Part shown: piece by piece, positions 19,501-26,323 of the stretch
Numbering within the stretch: position 1 is the first letter of the stretch
How the letters are laid out: the number at the start of each line of letters is the position of its first letter
NCBI GenBank assembly: GCA_937995755.1
Contig: CALKJD010000119.1
Span: 1-34,492, forward strand
From: an uncultured Saprospiraceae bacterium
GTDB taxonomy: Bacteria; Bacteroidota; Bacteroidia; Chitinophagales; Saprospiraceae
Length of the DNA stretch: 34,492 nucleotides
Direction of reading: 5' to 3'
Position numbers and translations under genes: made by a program
Notes under the pieces: model-generated
The model's input: the letters and a program-made list of their open reading frames with translations, nothing else
Told to the model about the DNA's origin: nothing
Databases searched by the model: none

Positions 19501-19941
19501 ACATTCTATCAATGGTGTGAACTGTATCACATCCCTTTTCGCCCTTCTAAAAAATAGAATCGTCTCCTCAGACAAATCAAATTCCTTCTCCTCTTGCGGC
19601 TGCCATACTGCTGCTGTGGTAGTATTAATCACATAATATCCTAGATCTAAGTAATGAGGTATATTGGCGTCAGTCAGTTTGTTCTGCTCATTGGCTCTTC
19701 GAAATGTATGGAGATAATACAACAATTGTGATTCTAACTGATGCACAGAGCCTGTATATGCAATCCTCGAAAAGAGCGTAGTAAAGCTCACTTCTTCATC
19801 TTTAGTCGCTTCCTCTAGCAACATATTGAACAAATGAAATAGCGCCTTCATCTTAGCTTTATTGTCTAAGTCTTTATCCTGAGATATTTTATATACTGTC
19901 CTATAGAGTAAGTCGTGGATGAGTTGGTCGCTATTCATCAT
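16588..19941 (-). CDS. Dna2-like nuclease and superfamily 1 helicase fusion
   Basis: The protein has 1117 residues from ATG 19941 (MMNSDQLIHDLLY); a TTG at 19953 is possible but less likely. The N-terminal region carries a RecB/Cas4-like PD-(D/E)xK nuclease signature at about 350-375: QGRLDML, then YDIIELKSGK. The C-terminal half is an UPF1/Dna2-type helicase. Motif I is LLWGPPGTGKTSVM (about 695), motif II is IIIDEASQ, motif III is IGDHKQLPAVV, motif V is VERYQGGARDVIIISL and motif VI is NVALTRAKEQIIILG (about 1074). Such proteins process DNA ends or flaps. Whether this one serves repair, replication or phage defence cannot be told. The 5' end of this gene is partly duplicated at 21138-21244. 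Confidence 0.9.
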   Translation of the reverse strand: MMNSDQLIHDLLYRTVYKISQDKDLDNKAKMKALFHLFNMLLEEATKDEEVSFTTLFSRIAYTGSVHQLESQLLYYLHTFRRANEQNKLTDANIPHYLDLGYYVINTTTAAVWQPQEEKEFDLSEETILFFRRAKRDVIQFTPLIECLVTAVDIDAFTLDFIDESDGSVIEKAYFDISDKNEIFNRNIQALHKFYEMPIHANLVDVEVLVDGRYIPQALVIKPDHLVDVTAVAETFKYYGTDALLYMVNKFRQKESSPPLMIGNIANYFLDVLVSNPDADYKELEPMIFHMSPIEFTLYDDQTVIDMLRKIEIHFLHLQKVVKEDFPRHNIDRSKSYLEPSFLSRAYGLQGRLDMLHYDDATQRYDIIELKSGKPFRTNTYGLNNNHYVQTLLYDLLIKSAFGSQLKINSYILYSALDMDQLRYAPPVKAQQYEAMRIRNDLMTLEQNLGNAHLPDSNVLSYLKLDHFPKASGYDKKAVEEFEKVYANLDIVEKAYLEHYVAFIAREQSLSKTGEHGLNRSNGHAALWLENVEEKEERFAILNNLQVIKNDAENDPPILILKRGKNTNPLANFRKGDIAILYPVDISMRGVLSNQVFKCTILEIDEHQVTIRLRSQQYNHGIFRKYAHWNIEEDSMDSGFNTMYRSLYKFCTSPKPYRDLMLSKAAPQSVMQESAVAIESLTSEQNQILNKMIDAKDYYLLWGPPGTGKTSVMLRHLVEHISQEQKQTVLVLAYTNRAVDEICASIKAIKPEDENLFIRIGSSYSCGEEYKPTLLRQRIVGMKRRSEISQLLTNTNLYISTVSSIINRTDLLKMKQFDTIIIDEASQILEPMLVGLLSHAKRFILIGDHKQLPAVVVQGETKTKVVNEALLKRGIVDQRMSLFERLYLRCNEQGWNHVIGILSQQGRMHQDIMKFPNEHFYGGQLLLLSKLARLSETKPYMVSQSHPWISERCIYIDTPVDSYYSWKTNDLEAKLTKQLIEIYQAEFVHNDMPLTKGSLGVITPYRAQIAMIKEEIKDMDRDETNKITIDTVERYQGGARDVIIISLCTNKLSQLDSLVSLSTEGVDRKLNVALTRAKEQIIILGNREILSENPTYLALIDSYFQLGYEEVKVSDIN

Positions 19942-20002
19942 GGCAAGATACAAGAAATGGATGAATTGTAAGAATATTGTATTTTGTAAAGAAATTAGAT
20001 TG

Positions 20003-20020
20003 TATGTAGAATACTACATA
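20003..20020. repeat. Inverted repeat in divergent helicase/paralog region
   Basis: TATGTAG-aata-CTACATA is a perfect 7-bp stem with a 4-nt loop. It sits midway in the 118 bases between two divergent genes. It could be an operator or an RNA hairpin; no T-run follows. Confidence 0.35.
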
Positions 20021-20059
20021 TACCGTTACATTCAATCAGAAGGCTAGGCTATTCATTAT

Positions 20060-21121
20060 ATGATTCCAAACAAGAGATACGAGAAGAATAAAATTACACA
20101 ATTCACTAAGAATCGCATGATTATTAGAAAAGGTGGTTACTTTCCTAAGAGATTGTTGTGGACCATAGTAGCTTCTATCATGCTCACTGTTTTTTTCCTT
20201 ACTCTCCTAATATCCTATACTGACATTTGGTTTCTACTTCTCTATCCCATTATCAGTGCAGGTCTAGCCATAAGATTTTACTATAAGAATCATATCCGGT
20301 TTGGAGAAAAAATTAGTATCAATAAAAATAGAATTACTTTGGAAATATATGGATCAACGAATAAGAAAGCCATATTTCGCAGAGGATCAATCAAAGCATT
20401 AACTTGTACAATATCTGGGTTATACTATCACTTTAAAATATACAAAACTGACAATTCTTATATTTCATTTTCTATACATGACTCGAAGAATCAAAACCCA
20501 CTCGCTGCGATCATAAAATTTGCTAACCTCAAAAAAGAACTAGAGACAACCAGCGGCAATGAAATAGCTTTACGCTATTGGAGCAAGAGTTCGAATAACA
20601 AAAGACAAGAAAGAGAAATAGAGAATGTCAGCACATCACTATACGAGTATAGGTCAGAATACTTTGAAATAGTTTCTGATAATGATTGCCTAAGTATCCA
20701 AACAAATACATCTAAACCAGACAATATTTATATAGACACTAAACTCAAACTTATTCAATATAGTAAACAAGCTGAAAGCAACAGATCTATAACTTTTGAT
20801 GAAATTATTTCTATTGAAAAAAGCATAACTGAGACTGCACCCATTAAGTCCACCAACCAAATAACCATAAAAGTTATAGCACATCTTCATTCAGGAGAGT
20901 CAATCGAAATGATGATTTACAAAACCCATGAGTCTATACCTGCACAAATGGAAATCATTGAAATGAATAAAGATTTTAATAATCTTGTAGCTATTATAGA
21001 CATGAATATAAAAGCGAGTATAGATGAAGGATTGGATAGACTAGACCTGAATGAAGTCGACCATTCAGATGACTTGCTTAAATTGAAATCATTGGACATG
21101 CTAGACAACCTTGATGATTAA
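20060..21121 (+). CDS. Hypothetical membrane protein, paralog A
   Basis: The protein has 353 residues and an ATG start. A basic N-terminus (1-31) is followed by two adjacent membrane helices (about 32-50 and 54-72). A soluble region of about 280 residues comes next, beginning with beta-strand-rich sequence (EKISINKNRITLEIYG) that could be a PH-like domain. A LRYWSKS motif sits near residue 170. The C-terminal MEII...DFNNLVAIIDM.IKASID segment and the motifs before it recur in the gene at 21301, so the two are paralogs. No known family is recognised. Divergent from the helicase gene. The remnant of that gene's 5' end follows its stop. Confidence 0.75.
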   Translation: MIPNKRYEKNKITQFTKNRMIIRKGGYFPKRLLWTIVASIMLTVFFLTLLISYTDIWFLLLYPIISAGLAIRFYYKNHIRFGEKISINKNRITLEIYGSTNKKAIFRRGSIKALTCTISGLYYHFKIYKTDNSYISFSIHDSKNQNPLAAIIKFANLKKELETTSGNEIALRYWSKSSNNKRQEREIENVSTSLYEYRSEYFEIVSDNDCLSIQTNTSKPDNIYIDTKLKLIQYSKQAESNRSITFDEIISIEKSITETAPIKSTNQITIKVIAHLHSGESIEMMIYKTHESIPAQMEIIEMNKDFNNLVAIIDMNIKASIDEGLDRLDLNEVDHSDDLLKLKSLDMLDNLDD

Positions 21122-21137
21122 TCTAGAACCCAGACCA

Positions 21138-21244
21138 CTGACTCGTCGATAACGTTCAATGCAAATAGACATCTTACATACAGCCCTATAGAGTAAGTCG
21201 CGGATGAGTTGGTCGCTTTTCATCATAGCAAGACACAAGAAATG
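21138..21244 (-). pseudogene. Decayed, internally deleted copy of the helicase gene 5' end
   Basis: Two blocks match the nuclease-helicase gene in the same orientation. Block 1 (21138-21165) matches 19446-19473 at 25 of 28 bases. Block 2 (21180-21244) matches 19895-19959 at 59 of 65 bases, including the start codon region and 18 bases upstream of it. About 420 bases that separate the blocks in the intact gene are missing. Codon positions 1, 2 and 3 are all hit by the differences, as expected for non-functional sequence. It lies between the two paralogous membrane genes, so part of this locus was duplicated or brought in by recombination. Confidence 0.85.
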
Positions 21245-21300
21245 TGGAGATTCAAAAGTAAAGTTTTATATTGGATGATTATACAGCATTAAAGCTATAA

Positions 21301-22563
21301 ATGATTCCACGAAAAAATAACAAACCAAGTCAAGAATCCAAAGAGGAAACTATAAAAAAAGAAAATCTAGAGCGATTCAATGAAAATGTATTATCTATAG
21401 TTATTATGTTTTCCGTAGTTATGTCAGTTATATTGTTTGCAAATAAGCAATATCTGTACATGCTATTTTTTCTACCGATGACATTATTTGCTGACAGCAT
21501 ATTTAACTTTGTAAAAAAATTCAAAGACCATGTATTCCGCTTCTCAAAAAAAGATAGAATCACGCATTTCAATAACCGTGCTCTTGTAATTTTTAATCAA
21601 GAATTTGAAGAGGCTTATTACAGATCCGCTTTTATTTCGTTGTCCGTTGTGGCTATATACCTGACTAGTTATTTCTTCATTCCTTTTTTATCATTTGCTT
21701 TGCTTGCACTTCCTATGCTGCTACTATTTTTATACGGAATGTACTTAAGGGCAGAATCATTGCATGAAAACAACATCACAATAACCAAATCTGGTATAAA
21801 TATCACTAATAAATATCGAAAGCAATCGACAACTAAAACCATAACTAGTTCCAGTATCAAATCGATACTATTACAAAAAAATGGCAACTTCCATGATTTC
21901 CAAATCTACACACTAGATAATAAATTAATCAAATTCTCTATTTCCAACAATGAAAAAAAAGAGATTCTACCTTTCATTGAAAAATGCCTAAATGTTGAAG
22001 CCATTCTTGAAAATAATACAAAAGATGGACAAACCCTGAGATATTGGTCAAAATCAAAAAAAAGAAGCCCTAGAAAAGTACCTAATATAGGTGAAGAACT
22101 ATCTGACTACAAATCAAATTACTTCGAAATATTACACCTTGATAAAATAAAATTAATTAATTCTAAAATCAATGCTAACAGTTTAAAGATAAACACCCAT
22201 AAAGAAACAGTTACTACAATTAGACATTGGCATGGAGAAAAAATCATAAAATTCAAGGACATCAAACAATTGGGTTACCACATTGAAGAAAGCTCTTCGA
22301 ATAGGTACACCTGCACTATTTATGTCAAAACTGATCATGAAACTATTGTTATTTTCCAAGACGTGATTACGACTAATGACACTTCAGAAATGGAGATCAT
22401 TGACATTGACCTAGACTTTAAAAACATTACTGCTATTATTGACATGACTATAAAAGCAAGTATAGACAAATCGTTGGACACTCTAGACTTAAGAAACATA
22501 CCAACCAACGATCAAGAATTGACGTTAAAGGAAATAGAAAAATTAAATAACCTTAATGACTGA
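21301..22563 (+). CDS. Hypothetical membrane protein, paralog B
   Basis: The protein has 420 residues and an ATG start; the opening MIP is shared with paralog A. It has a helix pair at about 30-70 and a second pair at about 109-152; the second aligns with the single pair of A, so B carries an extra N-terminal region of about 67 residues. The soluble part shows the same landmarks: ITITKSGINITNKY, LRYWSKS, SNYFEI, and the tail EMEIIDIDLDFKN / AIIDMTIKASID. Identity to A looks modest (roughly a quarter to a third, by eye). Function unknown. Convergent with the glycerate kinase gene. Confidence 0.75.
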   Translation: MIPRKNNKPSQESKEETIKKENLERFNENVLSIVIMFSVVMSVILFANKQYLYMLFFLPMTLFADSIFNFVKKFKDHVFRFSKKDRITHFNNRALVIFNQEFEEAYYRSAFISLSVVAIYLTSYFFIPFLSFALLALPMLLLFLYGMYLRAESLHENNITITKSGINITNKYRKQSTTKTITSSSIKSILLQKNGNFHDFQIYTLDNKLIKFSISNNEKKEILPFIEKCLNVEAILENNTKDGQTLRYWSKSKKRSPRKVPNIGEELSDYKSNYFEILHLDKIKLINSKINANSLKINTHKETVTTIRHWHGEKIIKFKDIKQLGYHIEESSSNRYTCTIYVKTDHETIVIFQDVITTNDTSEMEIIDIDLDFKNITAIIDMTIKASIDKSLDTLDLRNIPTNDQELTLKEIEKLNNLND

Positions 22564-22652
22564 TCGTTCTCAAGTTTTCAATACATCATCCATTCCAAAT
22601 AATTAACGATAATGCAACCACCTTAAAAGAGATCTTATCCAATAAAATGGCT

Positions 22653-23786
22653 CTACCCTACAACGTTTTTGAAAATATCATTCACTACTTTCTTCAAATC
22701 CCTAATTGTCGTTTCATCTGTAAACTTCCCATTATTATATTCATTCAATGCATAGACGGCAGGATCTCCAATTTGAGTCAATTCTTCGGCACTCATCTCA
22801 TTAGCACCACAGACTACTATCATATCCTTACCGTGCAACTCACATAGCTCAGCTACATGATATACTAATTTACCTTGCAAGGTTTGATGATCTAGTCTCC
22901 CTTCTCCTGTAATGACAAGATCCGCTTTCCTAATTGCATCCTCAAGCTTTGTAAATTGCGATATAAATTCAGTCCCAGAGATCATCTTAGCATTCATATA
23001 GGCATAGCCACCTCCAGCCATTCCTCCTGCAGCTCCTGCTCCATTTATATAATCAAGATTAATTCCTTTATCTTCAATAACAATATCTCTTATTACTTGC
23101 AATCCTTTATCCAACACCAACACATCCTCTTTAGAGGCTCCTTTTTGACTAGCATAAGTATGCGCTGCACCATCTAATCCAGAAAATACATTTTCCACAT
23201 CATTTATAATAAAAACCTCAACACCCACCACCAATGACTTAAAGGCCTCAGTTACGACTATCTTAGATACATTAATTAAATCAGATCCCTTAGGAATATC
23301 TATTATCCTCCCACAAGTATTATACACCATACACCCCATTGCTGACAGCATCCCAAGACCTGCATCATTCGTAGCCGAACTCCCCAATGTCAAGTATATT
23401 TTCTTCGGTTTGTACTTTTCAATAGCTAACTTGATCTGTATTCCTGTGCCATAGCTGCTCGTATTCATGCAATTTCTTTCTTTCAAGGCTAATCTTTCTA
23501 TACCGCTTGCCTGTGCCATTTCTACTATAATAGCTTGGTTTTGGCTGTCCCATAGAAAAGATGACACAACAGATCTACCAAGCGGATCCGATGTAATTCC
23601 CTCAATTATCTCAAAATCATTGTTACTATTAATTATATCTAAGGTGCCTTCACCACCATCTGCCATGGGAATAGCGATAATATTTACCTCCGAATTAATA
23701 TTTTTTATTTCTTTAGAAAACACCCTAGTGATTGCTTTAGAATTGAGAGAATCTTTGAAACTATCAGGACAAACTAGAATAATCAT
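22653..23786 (-). CDS. Glycerate kinase
   Basis: The protein has 377 residues and an ATG start, the usual length for the GarK/GlxK family (glycerate 2-kinase, ATP + D-glycerate to phosphoglycerate). Family motifs are seen throughout: VCPDSFKDSLNSKAI at the N-terminus, AIPMADGGEGTLD near residue 45, LTLGSSATNDAGLGML near 132, NGAGAAGGMAGG and TGEGRLDHQTLQGK near 290. No signal peptide, so cytoplasmic. It is flanked by unrelated genes. A TATCTTTG element about 45 bases before the start may be its -7 box. Confidence 0.95.
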   Translation of the reverse strand: MIILVCPDSFKDSLNSKAITRVFSKEIKNINSEVNIIAIPMADGGEGTLDIINSNNDFEIIEGITSDPLGRSVVSSFLWDSQNQAIIVEMAQASGIERLALKERNCMNTSSYGTGIQIKLAIEKYKPKKIYLTLGSSATNDAGLGMLSAMGCMVYNTCGRIIDIPKGSDLINVSKIVVTEAFKSLVVGVEVFIINDVENVFSGLDGAAHTYASQKGASKEDVLVLDKGLQVIRDIVIEDKGINLDYINGAGAAGGMAGGGYAYMNAKMISGTEFISQFTKLEDAIRKADLVITGEGRLDHQTLQGKLVYHVAELCELHGKDMIVVCGANEMSAEELTQIGDPAVYALNEYNNGKFTDETTIRDLKKVVNDIFKNVVG

Positions 23787-23830
23787 TGGTTAATATTTAA
23801 GATCCAATACAATTTATTTAATTTATAACA

Positions 23831-23838
23831 CAAAGATA
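23831..23838 (-). promoter_or_regulatory. Candidate -7 element for glycerate kinase
   Basis: TATCTTTG on the minus strand matches the Bacteroidota TAnnTTTG box and lies 45-52 bases before the ATG at 23786. No good -33 TTG is visible at the expected distance, so the call is weak. Confidence 0.3.
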
Positions 23839-23974
23839 ATCTGTACTTTTTGCACGATTATAGTCGATTAAGAAGACATTTGTGTGACTTTTTAAATAAC
23901 AAGGCGTCATATTACCGTTGGAGTGACATCCACACAAATAACAAATTAACTAACTTTTTAAAATTCAATTGAAT

Positions 23975-25381
23975 ATGTCTTTAAATTTATTAGATATGTT
24001 AAAGGACCAAGTTACTGGTCAGTTAGCAAACCAAGCTTCTTCTTTCTTAGGTGAAGATGAAAGTGCAGTTACAAAAGCACTTGGAGGAATTTTCCCTTCA
24101 GTATTGGGTTCACTTATAAGTGGAGCAAGCGACAAATCTAGTGCCTCAGGAATCATGGATATGATCAAAGGCGTAGATATGAACATGCTAGGTAACATCG
24201 GTGGTCTATTCGGCGGTGGAGCAAGCAGTGTAAATGGTTTACTAAATAGTGGAGGAGGAATCCTTAACACACTACTAGGTGATAAAATGGGAGGTATCGT
24301 AGATATGATCTCTAAAGTAAGTGGACTTGGAAGCGGTAGCACTTCTTCTCTAATGAAAATGGCCGCACCATTTTTAATGGGAATCATAGGAAAGCAAGTT
24401 TCTGGTAAAGGAGTAGGTGGATTAATGGACCTACTAATGGGACAGAAAGAACACGTAGCTAAAGCACTTCCATCAGGAATGGGATCTTTATTAGGTCTAG
24501 GATTTGCTGACATGGGCGACATGGCTGGAAAAGCAATGGGTGCTGTATCAGGTGCAGGTAAGATGGCAACTGGTGCTGTAGGTAGCGCAGGTAAAATGGC
24601 AACTGGAGCAGTAGGAAGCGCAGCTAACCTTGCAGGTAATGCAGGAAAAGCAGCAAGTGGTGCTGTAGGTAGCGCAGCTAATGCAGCAGGTTCAGCAGCT
24701 AGCACAGGTTTAGGATGGATCAAATGGGCTCTTCCATTATTAGTGATTGGAGGTATCGCAATGTGGTTATTCACTAGAGGAGGTGCAGACAAAATTACTG
24801 GTGCAGTAGGAGACGCAGTAGAAGCAACTACAGACGCAGCAGGATCTGCAGCTGGAGCAGTTGGCGATGTAGCTAATGCAGCTGGCGAAATGACTAAAGA
24901 TGCAGCAGGTGCTGTAGCTGATGCTGCAGGTGCAGTATTCGGTAAAGTTGATGCAGCAGCAAAAGCAGCAATGGATAAAGTATCTTTCGCAGCAGGATCA
25001 GCAGGATCTCAAATGAAAGGTTACATCGATGGCGGATTTAAAGGTGATAGTAACTTCACTTTCAAAAACCTAAACTTTGCAACTGGATCAGCTGAACTAG
25101 GTAACGGATCAGAAGTTGATAACTTAGCTTCTATCTTAAAAGCTTACCCAGGAGTTAATGTAACTATCAATGGTTACACTGATAACACAGGAGACGCTAC
25201 TAAAAACCAAGCATTATCTGAAGCAAGAGCTGCATCTGTAATGGGTAGATTAGTTGCTCAAGGTATCGATATCAGCAGAATCAAAGCTGTAGGTAACGGA
25301 GATGCTAACCCAGTAGCTGACAATGCTACAGCGGAAGGTAGAGCTGCTAACCGAAGAATTGAAATATCAATCAACAAGTAA
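23975..25381 (+). CDS. DUF937-OmpA fusion envelope protein with Ala/Gly-rich repeats
   Basis: The protein has 468 residues from ATG 23975; an in-frame TTG two codons earlier is unlikely. Residues 1-190 are a DUF937-like helical domain (LNLLDMLKDQVTGQLANQAS, then GGIFPSVLGSLISGA). An Ala/Gly repeat region (about 190-245) includes two copies of GKMATGAVGSA. A membrane helix (about 246-265, WALPLLVIGGIAMWLF) and a second Ala-rich stretch follow. The C-terminus (about 360-468) is an OmpA-like peptidoglycan-binding domain with FATGSAEL, INGYTDNTGD, NQALSEARAASV and RAANRRIEI. The central helix suggests inner-membrane anchoring with the OmpA domain in the periplasm. No signal peptide is seen. A strong terminator follows, so it is a monocistronic gene. 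Confidence 0.9.
   Translation: MSLNLLDMLKDQVTGQLANQASSFLGEDESAVTKALGGIFPSVLGSLISGASDKSSASGIMDMIKGVDMNMLGNIGGLFGGGASSVNGLLNSGGGILNTLLGDKMGGIVDMISKVSGLGSGSTSSLMKMAAPFLMGIIGKQVSGKGVGGLMDLLMGQKEHVAKALPSGMGSLLGLGFADMGDMAGKAMGAVSGAGKMATGAVGSAGKMATGAVGSAANLAGNAGKAASGAVGSAANAAGSAASTGLGWIKWALPLLVIGGIAMWLFTRGGADKITGAVGDAVEATTDAAGSAAGAVGDVANAAGEMTKDAAGAVADAAGAVFGKVDAAAKAAMDKVSFAAGSAGSQMKGYIDGGFKGDSNFTFKNLNFATGSAELGNGSEVDNLASILKAYPGVNVTINGYTDNTGDATKNQALSEARAASVMGRLVAQGIDISRIKAVGNGDANPVADNATAEGRAANRRIEISINK
24557..24622 (+). repeat. 33-bp tandem repeat inside the DUF937-OmpA gene (2 copies)
   Basis: Two in-frame 33-base units encode the same 11 residues (GKMATGAVGSA). They differ at third-codon positions only, so the protein repeat appears to be under selection. 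Degenerate further copies continue to about 24710. Confidence 0.75.
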
Positions 25382-25415
25382 GAGTATCATAACTCTTACT
25401 AATATAACTAGGATT

Positions 25416-25452
25416 AATGCCCTGCAAACAAGTTTGCAGGGCATTTTTTTTT
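25416..25452 (+). terminator. Strong intrinsic terminator after the DUF937-OmpA gene
   Basis: A perfect 13-bp stem (25416-25428 with 25433-25445) encloses the 4-base loop CAAG and runs into a tract of nine T's (25444-25452). It lies 35 bases after the stop codon. Confidence 0.92.
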
Positions 25453-25571
25453 GCACTCACATAACTCTACGACTCCGCATACAAGAACATTCGAAGAATA
25501 TAAATAGCTCTCTCCCTGAACCTCTTACAATATGTACCTTACACATTTGCAAACCTTAAATATGCCATACC

Positions 25572-26030
25572 TTGAACTCTAGCTCCCTCCAATGTGAAAT
25601 AGCCGCAACACTAAGAAATACAGGAACACCAGAGTGCTTAGCTGAAACCATAAGAATAGAAACATTACCTACTCTGAAAAGAAGGTTTCATTTCAGAGGC
25701 TTAAACTTATCGATATCGAATCTAAAAACATTATTAGACACTCTAAATCAAGAACAGGGCTATAAGGTTAACTCTATTAGCTTTAGCCACAACTCTATAG
25801 GTGATCAAGGAGCTATATTACTTGCCAATCGTCTACCCAAATATGTAGAAGAAATAGGCTTAGTTGATTGTGGTATTAGTGACGTCGGTGGCCAAGCCAT
25901 CTTAGATAGACTTAATGAATTGCCCCATCTCGATATGCTCTGCATAGAACAAAACAATTTATCTGAAAGCTTAAAATTGAAGTATCATAAATTTGCTGCG
26001 TTCAATCCTGATTTAATGATTATCATTTAA
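25572..26030 (+). CDS. Small leucine-rich-repeat protein (no ATG start)
   Basis: The frame is 152 residues from TTG 25572; a stop at 25557-25559 bounds it and no ATG occurs before residue 120 or so. The sequence contains ribonuclease-inhibitor-like leucine-rich repeats: ISFSHNSIGDQGAILLANRL, then a second unit (IGLVDCGISDVGGQAILDRL) and a third ending in LCIEQNNLSE. Repeats of this kind bind protein partners. A short LRR-like stretch (THLQTLN.PYLEL) occurs just upstream in another frame (about 25532-25582), so the gene may be frameshifted or truncated at its 5' end. No signal peptide is visible. It could be a functional small protein or a remnant. Confidence 0.6.
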   Translation: MNSSSLQCEIAATLRNTGTPECLAETIRIETLPTLKRRFHFRGLNLSISNLKTLLDTLNQEQGYKVNSISFSHNSIGDQGAILLANRLPKYVEEIGLVDCGISDVGGQAILDRLNELPHLDMLCIEQNNLSESLKLKYHKFAAFNPDLMIII

Positions 26031-26113
26031 GATCGTTTAGCATCTTTATTATTTTCATAGACACCGATCCATCTTCCATATTAAAATGAGTAAACCTTCT
26101 AAAATACCAGTTA

Positions 26114-26152
26114 TCAAAAAGAGCTAATCCCATTTATAGGAATTAGCTCTTC
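26114..26152. terminator. Bidirectional hairpin between LRR gene and convergent OMP gene
   Basis: AAGAGCTAAT-x-CC pairs with GG-x-ATTAGCTCTT in a long stem with one mismatch and a short loop. On the minus strand it is followed by TTTTT, making a fair terminator for the minus-strand outer membrane gene that stops at 26324. On the plus strand only a T/C-rich tail follows. It lies 84 bases past the LRR stop. Confidence 0.6.
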
Positions 26153-26323
26153 TATCTTCTTTACTATGAAAACGCAATTTTAAGATCTTTGCCTCTTTAC
26201 TATATAAATATTTACAATCTCTTAAATCGCATAGTATGATGGGAGGAAATTTAAATCATCCAAACGCAAAAACTTCCAATGAGACACTAACCTTAGCCTA
26301 ATTTAATATGGGGCCAATGACTA
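26153..26323. other. Non-coding spacer
   Basis: These 170 bases between the hairpin and the outer membrane gene hold no frame or repeat that I can support. Confidence 0.5.

Noticed and set aside
24019..24792. Open frame of 257 codons on the minus strand inside the DUF937-OmpA gene
   Set aside because: The translation is a Pro/Ala-rich artefact opposite Ala/Gly codons; the plus-strand protein has clear OmpA motifs.
25323..25559. Plus-strand frame over the end of the OmpA gene and its terminator
   Set aside because: It runs through the terminator hairpin and overlaps the OmpA C-terminus; only a short LRR-like stretch near its end is of interest, and that is in a different reading frame.
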